Below are positions 7,736-14,858 of a stretch of DNA of 26,185 bases, piece after piece. The notes below the pieces were generated by a model. That model was not told the origin of the DNA. It did not search any database and worked only from the letters and a program-made list of their open reading frames with translations. How positions within the stretch are numbered: position 1 is the first letter of the stretch; each line of letters starts with the position of its first letter. Both the position numbers and the translations under genes were made by a program. Location of the stretch: assembly GCA_964485695.1 (NCBI GenBank), contig CAZAKZ010000078.1, positions 1 to 26,185 of the forward strand, given 5' to 3'. Source of the DNA: CAZAKZ01 sp964485695 (GTDB taxonomy: Bacteria > Planctomycetota > JAFGQW01).

Positions 7736-8655
7736 TGAGTCCCTGGATGATCCTCTGTCCTTTCCTTCTCTTCACGGGATCACTCCGGACGCCCTCGCTG
7801 GCTTCAGGAGACGTGTTTCCCCATCGAGAGCAGGCCATGAAAAAGCTGGCCGACCGCCTGGTGGGGCGCCTGTTCTTGAGATCGGACATTCCTGACGAAT
7901 CAATCCGGATTCTCCATCGGTGCGACCTGGAGTCCGTCGAGGCCGCCCGCTTGCTCGCCGAGAACCTCCGACATAAGGGCTACCAGCCCGTAGCCCGGTC
8001 ATCCGTCCGGCCCGTCTCCCTGGAATGTGCCCTGACCGTTCGAACCCGGGAGGAGAAGCATGAGGCCATACTCCACTGGACACATTCTCTTCAAGGCCCC
8101 CTGACCGTGACCTACTCGAGCAAGAACTGGCTCAGACCGGGCTATCAATGCAAGGACCGGATCAGAATCGCCTGCAATGGAACCCATCCTTCCCGGGAAT
8201 CCGCCATGGCATCCGCCCTGAAAGCCGCCCGGGCCAGGATCATCGAGAGAACCCGGATCGCCTTGGCCAACACCTCTTTTCCGGTCCCCCCGGGCGAGGA
8301 CCGGATCCGGACACGCCTGGAGGCCCACCTTCCGCCGGTAAAAGTACGGCAGCACCTGATAGACACATTCCTACAACGAGAGACCGGCCCTGACTGCACT
8401 TCGTTCAAGGCCCACCTACTCCTCGAGTTTTCACAAGGAGACGTGAAAGCACTGGCCGGCGGCGTTGCCCGAGACCTCCGGGCCATGAGTCGCCGGATTC
8501 TCGGTCGGTCCGTGTTTCTCGTGATCTCGCTGATTCTTCTCGCGGTTTGTTATGTGTGGTTGGATGGGAAAACTCGCGGTTTCCTGCGGGGGCCCCTCCG
8601 GCTCGCTTTTTCCTTGATCCTACTGAGCCTGGTCCTGGGCGCTCTGGTAACATAG
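7735..8655 (+). CDS. Signal-peptide membrane protein of unknown function between FHA and kinase genes
   Basis: A 306-residue protein I do not recognise. It opens with a signal peptide (hydrophobic PWMILCPFLLFTG, probable cleavage after LAS at about 23-24). A roughly 230-residue extracytoplasmic region follows, then two C-terminal membrane helices (about 258-275 and 286-305) joined by a short basic loop. The middle is rich in Arg and has helix-like patterning such as ESAMASALKAARARIIERTRIALAN. Its ATG overlaps the TGA of the FHA gene by one base (TGATG) and its stop is 8 bp before the kinase ATG, so the three products are made together. A placement of its large domain outside the membrane would make it a candidate input sensor for the kinase (inference from topology and context only). 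Confidence 0.85.
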   Translation: MSPWMILCPFLLFTGSLRTPSLASGDVFPHREQAMKKLADRLVGRLFLRSDIPDESIRILHRCDLESVEAARLLAENLRHKGYQPVARSSVRPVSLECALTVRTREEKHEAILHWTHSLQGPLTVTYSSKNWLRPGYQCKDRIRIACNGTHPSRESAMASALKAARARIIERTRIALANTSFPVPPGEDRIRTRLEAHLPPVKVRQHLIDTFLQRETGPDCTSFKAHLLLEFSQGDVKALAGGVARDLRAMSRRILGRSVFLVISLILLAVCYVWLDGKTRGFLRGPLRLAFSLILLSLVLGALVT

Positions 8656-8663
8656 GGGGTACC

Positions 8664-9818
8664 ATGGACTGGGAAAGCTTCTATCAAAACTACAGAAAGC
8701 CCGATTACCTGAAGGGCTATGACATCGTCAACAAGCTCGGATCCGGAGTTTTCGGCGAGGTCTACAAGATCCGGAAGCTCAGTATCGGGAAGTTCTATGC
8801 CATCAAATTCCTCCGGGTGGAGGACGCTTCCCTCAAGAGCGCCGTGGTGAGAGAGCTGGAGAGCGTCAAGCTCCTGGCTCAGATCGATCACCCCAATCTC
8901 GTCAGCATCGAAGACCAGGGTGAGGTGGATGGTATCCCGTACATCATCATGAGCTACGCCGGCGAGGAGACCTTGAAGAGTGTCCTGGAAAATGGCACTT
9001 TGACCCGGGAGAAAGCCCTCGATTATTTCCGCCAGATCTGTGCAGGCGTCCAGGCCCTCCACGACCGTTCCATCGTTCATTTTGACCTGAAACCGGCAAA
9101 TATCTACCTGAAGGGAGAGCTGGCCCGGGTCGGAGACTACGGCCTGAGCAAGCTCATCAGCCGGACCCGGAGGAGCTTGAGCTTCAGCAGGGGGACGCCC
9201 TATTACATGGCACCCGAGATGCTCAAGCGCAGGGGCGATCAGGCTTCCGACCTCTATTCCCTCGGCGTGATCCTCTACGAGTGCCTTTCCGGAGATGTGC
9301 CGTTCAAGGGGGATACGGAGTGGGAGATCCTGAAGAAGCATGAAACCGAGACGGTCGTCTTCCCGGCCTCCATTCAGGATCCTTTCCGATCGGCCATTTC
9401 CAGGGCCCTGGCCAAGGAACCTCGAGATCGCTTCCCGTGCGTGGCTGACTTCAAGCAATCGGTCAGCCCACCCAGACTGGCACACCTCAAGTCACCCATG
9501 CCTCAAATCCTCGGAGACCCCGCCCTCCTTCCCCGAGGAACGAAAACGGACTGCCTCTCGGAATCTCCGGATTCTCCCTATCCCGATCCAGAAGAGCCCC
9601 CGGGCGGATTTTCTCTCTCCCCCGTTCGGTTTCTCTTCTCCATGACCCAGAAAACCGTCGAGTTCACCGTTTCCCTGATCATCGGCCTGGTCAAGATCCC
9701 CCTTCGCCTCGTGGAATGGAGCCTCCAGATCATGGTTTTTTTCATCCTGGTGGCGATCTTCTTCGTCGTGCTCCATATGCTGTTCAACATCCCCATGATT
9801 TTCCTGCGATTCCTCTGA
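8664..9818 (+). CDS. Hanks-type Ser/Thr protein kinase with C-terminal membrane anchor
   Basis: A 384-residue kinase with a complete catalytic set. It has the glycine loop GSGVFGEV (26-33), the ATP-binding Lys in YAIK (K48), Glu64 in the C-helix, HFDLKPAN (catalytic D141, K143, N146), metal-binding GDYG (D158; DYG replaces DFG), MAPEM (182-186), SDLYSLG with D196, and R255. The Arg of HRD is Phe, so it is a non-RD kinase and probably does not depend on activation-loop phosphorylation. A Pro/Ser-rich linker (265-320) leads to an amphipathic segment and a membrane helix (about 357-377), leaving the kinase domain in the cytoplasm. I chose the ATG at 8664 because AGGGGG lies 4 nt upstream; the open frame extends 39 codons further, but inside the preceding gene. 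The same-operon FHA protein is the obvious reader of its phosphorylations, and the ECF sigma factor just downstream is a plausible target. Confidence 0.95.
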   Translation: MDWESFYQNYRKPDYLKGYDIVNKLGSGVFGEVYKIRKLSIGKFYAIKFLRVEDASLKSAVVRELESVKLLAQIDHPNLVSIEDQGEVDGIPYIIMSYAGEETLKSVLENGTLTREKALDYFRQICAGVQALHDRSIVHFDLKPANIYLKGELARVGDYGLSKLISRTRRSLSFSRGTPYYMAPEMLKRRGDQASDLYSLGVILYECLSGDVPFKGDTEWEILKKHETETVVFPASIQDPFRSAISRALAKEPRDRFPCVADFKQSVSPPRLAHLKSPMPQILGDPALLPRGTKTDCLSESPDSPYPDPEEPPGGFSLSPVRFLFSMTQKTVEFTVSLIIGLVKIPLRLVEWSLQIMVFFILVAIFFVVLHMLFNIPMIFLRFL

Positions 9819-9879
9819 TCCCGCCCCGGTGCTCCTGAAATCCACGCCTTCCGGCCATTTCCACCTGCAATCAACCTGT

Positions 9880-9921
9880 GGAATCCGGAATTCTGGAACT
9901 TTCTGCTCCATGCGGTAGGAT
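9880..9921 (+). promoter_or_regulatory. Candidate promoter/operator of the ECF sigma gene
   Basis: Three near-identical units GGAAT (9880), GGAAT (9887) and GGAAC (9895) lie just upstream of the sigma gene, and the last reads GGAACTT, the classic ECF -35 core. TAGGAT (9916-9921) could be a -10 element or, as AGGA, the ribosome site. TCCGGAATTCTGGA (9884-9897) is an imperfect palindrome. ECF genes are often self-activated, so an autoregulatory promoter fits, but the -10 is ambiguous. Confidence 0.3.
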
Positions 9922-9927
9922 TTGGGC

Positions 9928-10563
9928 ATGGAAAGAATCGATCTGCTGCAAAAACTCGATGGCGAAGCCTGGAAAGACGTTGAACAGGAGTACTTTCAAC
10001 GAATCTTCTTCTACGTCCGCCGCTTCGTGAACGACTTCCAGCGGGCTGAGGATCTGACCCAGGAGACGTTCCTGGCGGCGATCAAGGCCATCGACAACTA
10101 CGACACCGCGTACAACATGGAGCAATACCTGTTCGGTATTGCCCACAACAAGGTCATCGATTTCCTGCGGCGACAGGGCCGGTCTCCCATTGTTTTCGGC
10201 GCCTCCTCGGACGACGAGAACAGGTCGGACTTCTTCACCCGTGTGGAAGGCGGAACCGGAACCCCCAGCAAGATCATCATCGAGGACGAGAACTTCCTTC
10301 GCAGGCGCAAGATCCTGATACGTGTGTTGCGCGGACTGGTGGAAGAATACTGGAACAAAGAGGAGTTTCAGAAGCTGAAGGTCGTCGAGCTGGTGTTCCT
10401 GAAGCGCCTGAAACACGCAAAAATCGCCGATATGCTCGGGATCTCCGATGAAAAGGCCATTGCGGGGATCAAGTTCCGGGCCATTCGTACACTTAAGCAA
10501 ATGATCCGAGATCGAGATCCCAATCGAACCCTGTTCAGGGATCTATGGAAAGAACCCCAGTAA
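9928..10563 (+). CDS. ECF-family RNA polymerase sigma factor
   Basis: A 211-residue ECF sigma factor. Region 2 is clear (about 20-85): RRFVNDFQRAEDLTQETFLAAI for the RNA-polymerase-binding part, then YLFGIAHNKVIDFLRR for -10 recognition. A linker of about 60 residues is longer than usual and rich in Asp, Ser and Gly. Region 4 (about 150-195) carries the helix-turn-helix KIADMLGISDEKAIAGIKFRAI for the -35. I place the start at the ATG of 9928, with AGGA 7 nt upstream; a TTG two codons earlier sits too close to that site. It is followed after 34 bp by a zinc-finger-like protein and then by a coiled-coil membrane protein, and preceded by the FHA/kinase operon. Control by a partner protein or by phosphorylation is plausible; no classical large anti-sigma factor with a membrane helix is adjacent. 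Confidence 0.93.
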   Translation: MERIDLLQKLDGEAWKDVEQEYFQRIFFYVRRFVNDFQRAEDLTQETFLAAIKAIDNYDTAYNMEQYLFGIAHNKVIDFLRRQGRSPIVFGASSDDENRSDFFTRVEGGTGTPSKIIIEDENFLRRRKILIRVLRGLVEEYWNKEEFQKLKVVELVFLKRLKHAKIADMLGISDEKAIAGIKFRAIRTLKQMIRDRDPNRTLFRDLWKEPQ

Positions 10564-10597
10564 AATAGAATCCTGAGACAATCCAGGACCCGATTCC

Positions 10598-10936
10598 ATG
10601 TCAGACTTCTCTCAACATCCTGATCGCGAAGATGAACACTTCGACATGAGCATCTCCCAGGTCTGGATCCAGGAGCGAATCTCCTGCCCGCACAGGGACA
10701 TTCTCCGAGCCTACCTCTCCGGGGGAATCAAGAAGCGGGAGCAGGACTACATCCGGTTCCACCTCGAGACGATCAAGTGCCCGTATTGCCTGGCCAATGT
10801 GGAGGATCTGGAGGCGGCCTCCCGCTCCGAGAAAAAAGACCTCCATCGCGAGGTTTCCCGGGCTCGAAGCCGAGCCCTCGACTCCTCGGCCGTCTTTCTC
10901 CAGAAGCTCCGCGATTCCAGAGCCGGGGACATGTAA
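10598..10936 (+). CDS. Small putative zinc-binding regulator of the ECF sigma factor
   Basis: A 112-residue soluble protein with a compact metal-site candidate: ISCPHRDIL at 29-37, then IRFHLETIKCPYC, giving H-x5-C-x2-C. This resembles the anti-sigma (ZAS) zinc motif H-x3-C-x2-C with a two-residue insertion, plus an upstream CPH that could add ligands. The pattern DILRAYLSG before it and ANVEDLEAA after it is one I associate with small proteins next to ECF sigma genes in planctomycetes. The C-terminal 40 residues are a charged helix ending in a sigma-like basic segment. There is no membrane helix, so if it is an anti-sigma factor it is a cytoplasmic one, responding to redox or to a partner. 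The ribosome site AGGA, 9 nt upstream, is modest. Confidence 0.85.
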   Translation: MSDFSQHPDREDEHFDMSISQVWIQERISCPHRDILRAYLSGGIKKREQDYIRFHLETIKCPYCLANVEDLEAASRSEKKDLHREVSRARSRALDSSAVFLQKLRDSRAGDM

Positions 10937-11094
10937 CCAGCGTTATTTCAAGGGCTTGGTCCTCTCTCCCCGTTTGAAAAAATTCTGCCCCTCCCCGAAA
11001 TATCCTCCCCCCGGGGCGAATGCGCCTTCATCTTCGTGTTTGAACCCCCCAGAACCGCCTCCGGGCACATGGGTTATTGAATGGAGGTGAACCC

Positions 11095-11937
11095 GTGTTC
11101 AAGATCCTGAAGAAGACACTGATCCTCGTGAGTATCCTGGGTGTGGCCGGCTTCCTGGTCTTTGGTGCCGGCCTGTCGAGTTACATGAGAACCGGGTACA
11201 AGCAGGTCAAAAAGCAGCTCAAGAGCTCCATCCCCATCGAATTCGAGATCCATCGGATCGAGGACCTGATCGAGCAGATTTCCCCTGAAATCAAAGAAGT
11301 CGAGCACCAGATTGCCGAGGAGCAGGTGTCCATCGTCGAGCTGAAAAGCGAGGTCGTCCACCTCAACACGGCTGCCATGAAGAAGGCCGAAAAGGTGAAG
11401 ATCATCCGGACCTCGCTGAATGCCCCAGCCCCCCAGATCCGGCTCGGCGGCCTTGTATACAAGAGAGATTTCGTCGAGACGGATCTCGGGCGACGCCTGG
11501 ACAATCTGAAAGCCATGCATTCCCTCATCAATACGAAGAATCGCCTCCTGGCCTCGCGGGAACGGTCGCTCGAAGCCGCCAGGACTCAGCTGGTGAACTT
11601 CAACTCCGAGCGAACCCGCCTGGAAACCATGGTCCAGCAGCTTCGCACCGAGCTAAGGGAACTGGAATCCCTGCAGTCGACCTGCCTGAAAGTGAAGATT
11701 GACGACAGCAAGCTCAAGCAGGCCCAGGACCTGGCTCGCAAGGTAAAGAAGAGCCTGGACGTGAAACGCACGGTCCTGGAAAACAAGGGCATCAACAGGG
11801 TGGTGGTCCCCGAGATCAATCTCGAGCCCGCCCCGGATTCCCGCCGGGACGTCTGCAGTGAGGTGGACAGTTTTTTCGAAGAGGACAGAATCCGGTTCGT
11901 CCGACCGGCGCCTGTGAAAATCTCACAGAAGAACTAG
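11095..11937 (+). CDS. Membrane-anchored coiled-coil protein, ECF-linked
   Basis: A 280-residue protein with one N-terminal membrane helix (about 8-27), a conserved-looking SYMRTGYKQVKKQLKSSIPIEFEIHRIEDLI segment in two parts (31-45 and 46-61), and then long coiled coils (about 62-105 and 145-235) ending in KIDDSKLKQAQDLARKVK. I recognise this layout (single TM, SSIPIEFE, heptads, DDSKL) as a type common beside ECF sigma genes in planctomycetes; the function is not known to me. The topology recalls envelope-stress or phage-shock coiled-coil proteins. The GTG at 11095 is the start: GGAGGTGA lies just upstream, whereas the frame's earlier TTG at 11077 has no ribosome site. A 158-bp gap separates it from the zinc-finger gene, so it may have an extra promoter. 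It is a natural candidate target or sensor of the sigma factor (inference). Confidence 0.88.
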   Translation: MFKILKKTLILVSILGVAGFLVFGAGLSSYMRTGYKQVKKQLKSSIPIEFEIHRIEDLIEQISPEIKEVEHQIAEEQVSIVELKSEVVHLNTAAMKKAEKVKIIRTSLNAPAPQIRLGGLVYKRDFVETDLGRRLDNLKAMHSLINTKNRLLASRERSLEAARTQLVNFNSERTRLETMVQQLRTELRELESLQSTCLKVKIDDSKLKQAQDLARKVKKSLDVKRTVLENKGINRVVVPEINLEPAPDSRRDVCSEVDSFFEEDRIRFVRPAPVKISQKN

Positions 11938-11992
11938 GCCAGCCAGTAATCCAAGTCCGGAGGTAAGCGCAGGGTTCCTCTCCCCGCCGCAT

Positions 11993-12036
11993 GGAGTCGG
12001 GCCCGGATCCGCGACCGCGAATCCGGGCCCGACTTC
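11993..12036 (+). terminator. Long GC-rich hairpin after the coiled-coil gene
   Basis: GTCGGGCCCGGAT (11996-12008) pairs perfectly with ATCCGGGCCCGAC (12021-12033). Three more base pairs (one G-T) extend the stem to 16 bp around a 12-nt loop, CCGCGACCGCGA. No T-run follows, so it is either a Rho-aided or T-less terminator, an mRNA 3'-end stabiliser, or a DNA site. It separates the sigma module from the next gene by 28 bp. Confidence 0.55.
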
Positions 12037-12059
12037 GTAAAACGCTTCATTCACCCGAC

Positions 12060-12087
12060 GGCCATGGCCGATTTAGAGGCCATGGCC
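12060..12087. repeat. Two identical 10-bp palindromes spanning alternative start codons
   Basis: GGCCATGGCC occurs at 12060-12069 and again at 12078-12087, exactly 18 bp apart. Each contains an ATG in the same frame (12064 and 12082). The two copies could pair with each other or act as a repeated protein-binding site at the translation start. Confidence 0.45.
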
Positions 12088-12582
12088 AGCATTGAAAAAG
12101 ACGCTGCCGGGGCACCGGACACAGACCTCCTCGACCGGTTCACTACGGCTGCTCCCGAACACTCCACCGGTCCGGTGCACCTTCCCGGTCAACCCCATCC
12201 AGGTCTCGATTCGAGCTCAGCCTCTGATCCCGTGCCTCAGGGCAGAGCGGTCTGGGCCGGATTTCTCAAGCTCGCCTGCTTCGCGGCCGTCCTCTACCTG
12301 GCGAGATCCTCGGATTTGCTCCTCGCACTCCTCCAGGGGTCCCTCTTCGCCGATTTCTCCGTCTGGATCTTGGTGATTTGCTTCGATCTCACGGTCCGGA
12401 AATCAGTGGGCCTGGCCGAGGGGATTGGTTATCTTTTCCTGTTCTGGCTGTTTTTTTCCCTGGGAAACGGAAGGTGGCTGCCTGAAGAGCCCTCCCTGCT
12501 CGGGCTGGCTTTTCTTTCGTTCCTTCTGGTTTTCCTCCTGAAAATCATCTGGTGGATCCACAAGAACATGGGATTCAAATAG
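12064..12582 (+). CDS. Small four-helix membrane protein of unknown function
   Basis: A 172-residue protein with a polar, Pro/Ser/Asp-rich N-terminal 60 residues and then four membrane helices (about 62-80, 93-110, 119-134 and 145-165), ending in a basic tail KIIWWIHKNMGFK. I recognise no family and no catalytic motif; a charged loop LTVRKSVGLAE lies between helices 2 and 3. Neither possible start (12064 or 12082, six codons later) has a good Shine-Dalgarno; AGAGG lies 2 nt before the second. It follows a strong hairpin and so is probably a separate unit, with 42 bp before the next gene. The ORF is real judging by its clean transmembrane pattern and lack of stops, but the start is uncertain. 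Confidence 0.72.
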   Translation: MADLEAMASIEKDAAGAPDTDLLDRFTTAAPEHSTGPVHLPGQPHPGLDSSSASDPVPQGRAVWAGFLKLACFAAVLYLARSSDLLLALLQGSLFADFSVWILVICFDLTVRKSVGLAEGIGYLFLFWLFFSLGNGRWLPEEPSLLGLAFLSFLLVFLLKIIWWIHKNMGFK

Positions 12583-12624
12583 TCCTGCTGTCTCGAGGGA
12601 TCCGCGCCAGGTTCGGATAGGCCC

Positions 12625-14568
12625 ATGCGCTTCAAATCCAGGAACGGTTTCCTCCTCTTCTCGGCCGCCATCCTGATCGTCGGAGCCGGGATCTGCCTCT
12701 TTGTGCTGGACCGCAATCCCGTTCACCTCTCCTGGTTGGACGACACGGATCCCGAGGCCCCGTCCACCGACGCCTTTCGAGACAACGACGCTTCGGTTCT
12801 TCTCGTCAGTTCCCTGGAAGAACTCGCGACAGCCGCACGACTTCAGGTCTTCGATCAGATGGACTGGAGTCTGGCCTGGATCAACCTCCTGGAACAGGAG
12901 GTCGGCTATTTCGCCCATATCGAGGTGGAAGCCCTCGCTGCCGACCCCTGGGCCGACCGGTCCCTCGTCATCCTTGCCCACAGCGCCGTCTCCAGGTTCA
13001 GCCAGCCCCGGATGACATTTCGGATGGCATCACTAGAGAAATTCGTCGCCTCGGGCGGCGCCTTGATCCTGGATCGCCCCGGCAAGACCTGGGCCCACCT
13101 CTCCGGGGTGAGGCCGGGGAAGGACCTTCCCCTGCAGAAAGGGTGCATCACGGAGGCTGCGGCGGCGGTTCTGGCCCCTCGCATCCTGGAGGAACTGGGC
13201 CGGGCCCCCCTTCCCTATCCCGTCCAGATGTATGAACTTGCCGGCCCCCTGGAGCCGGACACCCGCACCTTGCTTGCTTTGAACAATGCGCCCGCCATCG
13301 TGGCCCGGCGTCTGGGCAAGGGCGTGGTCATCTCCACGACATTCGACCTGGGCCGCCTGCTGGTGGTCCTACAGCAAGGAATACCCGGTACCGATTACAG
13401 GGTTCAAAAGCGCTGGGGCTTCTACAAACACGTCTTAGAGACCCACGACCTGGTCTGGGACGAGGCCTACCTCCGGAGTACGATCCCGGCGGCGGATATC
13501 CTGGAGAGAGCCGTTCTGGCTTCCGTCCGGTGTCACCGGCCCCTTCCGGTGTGGTGGGCCTTTCCCGACGAGGCCATGGGCCTCCTCCTCATGACCCACG
13601 ACGAGGACGAGTACGGCTCGAGCCAGTGCCAGCTACTCCTGGATCACGAGAAGGCAATCGGAGCCGAATCCACCTATTTTCTCATGACCGGGAGGCGAGC
13701 TGCGGACGGATGGCCTCCGGAGGCCGTGCAACGTTTCTCCCGGGAAGGAGCCGATCTCGCCCTGCACTGGAACCGGCTGCCGGCGGTCACGGGACTCTGG
13801 AAGGCGGAGCCCTTCTCGCGGGTTTTTTCCCTGGCCGATCAGATCGAATCCTATCGCAAAGTCCTCGGTGACGGGGGCATCGGCCCCGCGCCCCTCCTCA
13901 ACCGGAACCACTACCTGATGTGGGCTTCCCCGGCCGACTTCCACTCTGGCCGGACGCACTACACCCGGACCTTCCGGATCATGCACCGACATGGAATCGT
14001 CATGGATTCGTCGTACGGTCCCAACCGGGAAGGTCGAGGGTACCTGTTCGGGACCGGCCGGCCGTTCTATCCCATGGACGTGGACGGCAAGAGGATACCC
14101 GTTCACGAAATGCCTTTCGTGAGCCAGGAGAACTGGGGTGGAGAGAACGAGGCCTGGTTTCAGAAGCTGTTTTCCGAAAGCCGGGACCTCTACCACTCCG
14201 CCCTTTGCTGCATCTTTCATCCCCATATCATCGTCCGTGAAGAAGAAGGAAACCGGCTCTGGAAATCGGTCTATCGCATGGCCGCACGCCACGGACACTC
14301 GGCTCTCACCTTCCGGGACTACTACAATTTCCTGGAAGCCCGTCGATCGAGCCCCATGCGGTCCACGCCTCTCCCCGGTGGAGGGATCCGGATCGAGGCC
14401 ACGGCCAGGACCGATGGGTTGTCCGTGGCCGTGCAGCGTGACGCGAGCCGAAACGCGGAACTGGACGGCACGCCCGTGAAGAGAACGATTTCTCTGTCTC
14501 TCGACGGACAGCCGCTCACCCTCATTCCCGTACCCCGGGGCAGGCACACCCTCCTCCTTCGGCCCTGA
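12625..14568 (+). CDS. Membrane-anchored NodB-like (polysaccharide deacetylase-like) protein with N-terminal GATase-like domain
   Basis: A 647-residue protein with an N-terminal anchor (about 8-28) and an exported body. Residues 55-250 look like the Rossmann-type GATase1-like domain found on some glycoside-hydrolase relatives (SLVILAHS, then LEKFVASGGALILDRPG, then GKGVVISTTFDLG). Residues 318-570 resemble the NodB/polysaccharide deacetylase barrel. LLMTHDEDEYGSS sits where TFDDG is expected, ESTYFLMTGR follows as in family 4 carbohydrate esterases, ADLALHW matches the histidine strand, LNRNHYLMW the third motif, and CIFHPHII the last motif. The metal triad is altered (THDED and a single ALHW His rather than HxxxH), so activity on N-acetylated sugars is not assured. 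Residues 580-647 form a small beta-rich tail. Likely role: modification of, or binding to, envelope or extracellular polysaccharide. The ribosome site GGATAGG 3 nt before ATG is modest. Confidence 0.85.
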   Translation: MRFKSRNGFLLFSAAILIVGAGICLFVLDRNPVHLSWLDDTDPEAPSTDAFRDNDASVLLVSSLEELATAARLQVFDQMDWSLAWINLLEQEVGYFAHIEVEALAADPWADRSLVILAHSAVSRFSQPRMTFRMASLEKFVASGGALILDRPGKTWAHLSGVRPGKDLPLQKGCITEAAAAVLAPRILEELGRAPLPYPVQMYELAGPLEPDTRTLLALNNAPAIVARRLGKGVVISTTFDLGRLLVVLQQGIPGTDYRVQKRWGFYKHVLETHDLVWDEAYLRSTIPAADILERAVLASVRCHRPLPVWWAFPDEAMGLLLMTHDEDEYGSSQCQLLLDHEKAIGAESTYFLMTGRRAADGWPPEAVQRFSREGADLALHWNRLPAVTGLWKAEPFSRVFSLADQIESYRKVLGDGGIGPAPLLNRNHYLMWASPADFHSGRTHYTRTFRIMHRHGIVMDSSYGPNREGRGYLFGTGRPFYPMDVDGKRIPVHEMPFVSQENWGGENEAWFQKLFSESRDLYHSALCCIFHPHIIVREEEGNRLWKSVYRMAARHGHSALTFRDYYNFLEARRSSPMRSTPLPGGGIRIEATARTDGLSVAVQRDASRNAELDGTPVKRTISLSLDGQPLTLIPVPRGRHTLLLRP

Positions 14569-14623
14569 AGGCCTGCAAGAAAGTAGCCCAAATTCGGACT
14601 CGGATCTCCACAATTCACCTCCC

Positions 14624-14642
14624 ACTCCGCCTCGCGGAGTTT
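14624..14642 (+). terminator. Short terminator-like hairpin after the NodB-like gene
   Basis: ACTCCGC (14624-14630) and GCGGAGT (14634-14640) pair perfectly around CTC and are followed by TTCCTC. The short stem and brief T-run make it a weak intrinsic terminator candidate, 55 bp past the stop. Confidence 0.4.
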
Positions 14643-14766
14643 CCTCAGGGCCCGGGTCTGTCCAAGCGCGCGAAATGACCCGTTTCCTGGAGGTTGTCGT
14701 CCTGGCTCTGCGCACGGAAACCGGGGTAAAGCCCGTTTCTCGACCCGACGATAGGAAGAGGTGGAA

Positions 14767-14841
14767 ATGAACCTCGAAAATCCAGCCGCACTAGAACCCG
14801 GCCGTGGTTTGGGGGAGGCCCCAATCACGCCCGGCATCTGA
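14767..14841 (+). CDS. Possible 24-residue leader peptide upstream of the signalling gene
   Basis: A short frame (ATG at 14767, TGA at 14839-14841) has a purine-rich ribosome site: AGGAAGAGGTG from 14753 to 14763, with AGGA at good spacing. It ends 17 bp before the GTG/ATG start of the large receiver/phosphatase-like gene. The peptide begins MNLENPAAL and has no recognisable domain. It could be a leader peptide coupling or attenuating translation of the next gene. Equally it may be a chance frame; the strength of its ribosome site, better than that of the gene behind it, is the main reason to list it. Confidence 0.35.
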   Translation: MNLENPAALEPGRGLGEAPITPGI

Positions 14842-14858
14842 CGAAGACGAGGGACTCG

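Noticed and set aside
10964..11000. TTGAAA ... AAATAT as a promoter for the coiled-coil gene
   Set aside because: The -10 matches the consensus at only three of six positions.
13633..14715. 360-codon minus-strand frame opposite the NodB-like gene
   Set aside because: The plus-strand protein has ordered motifs; the minus product does not.
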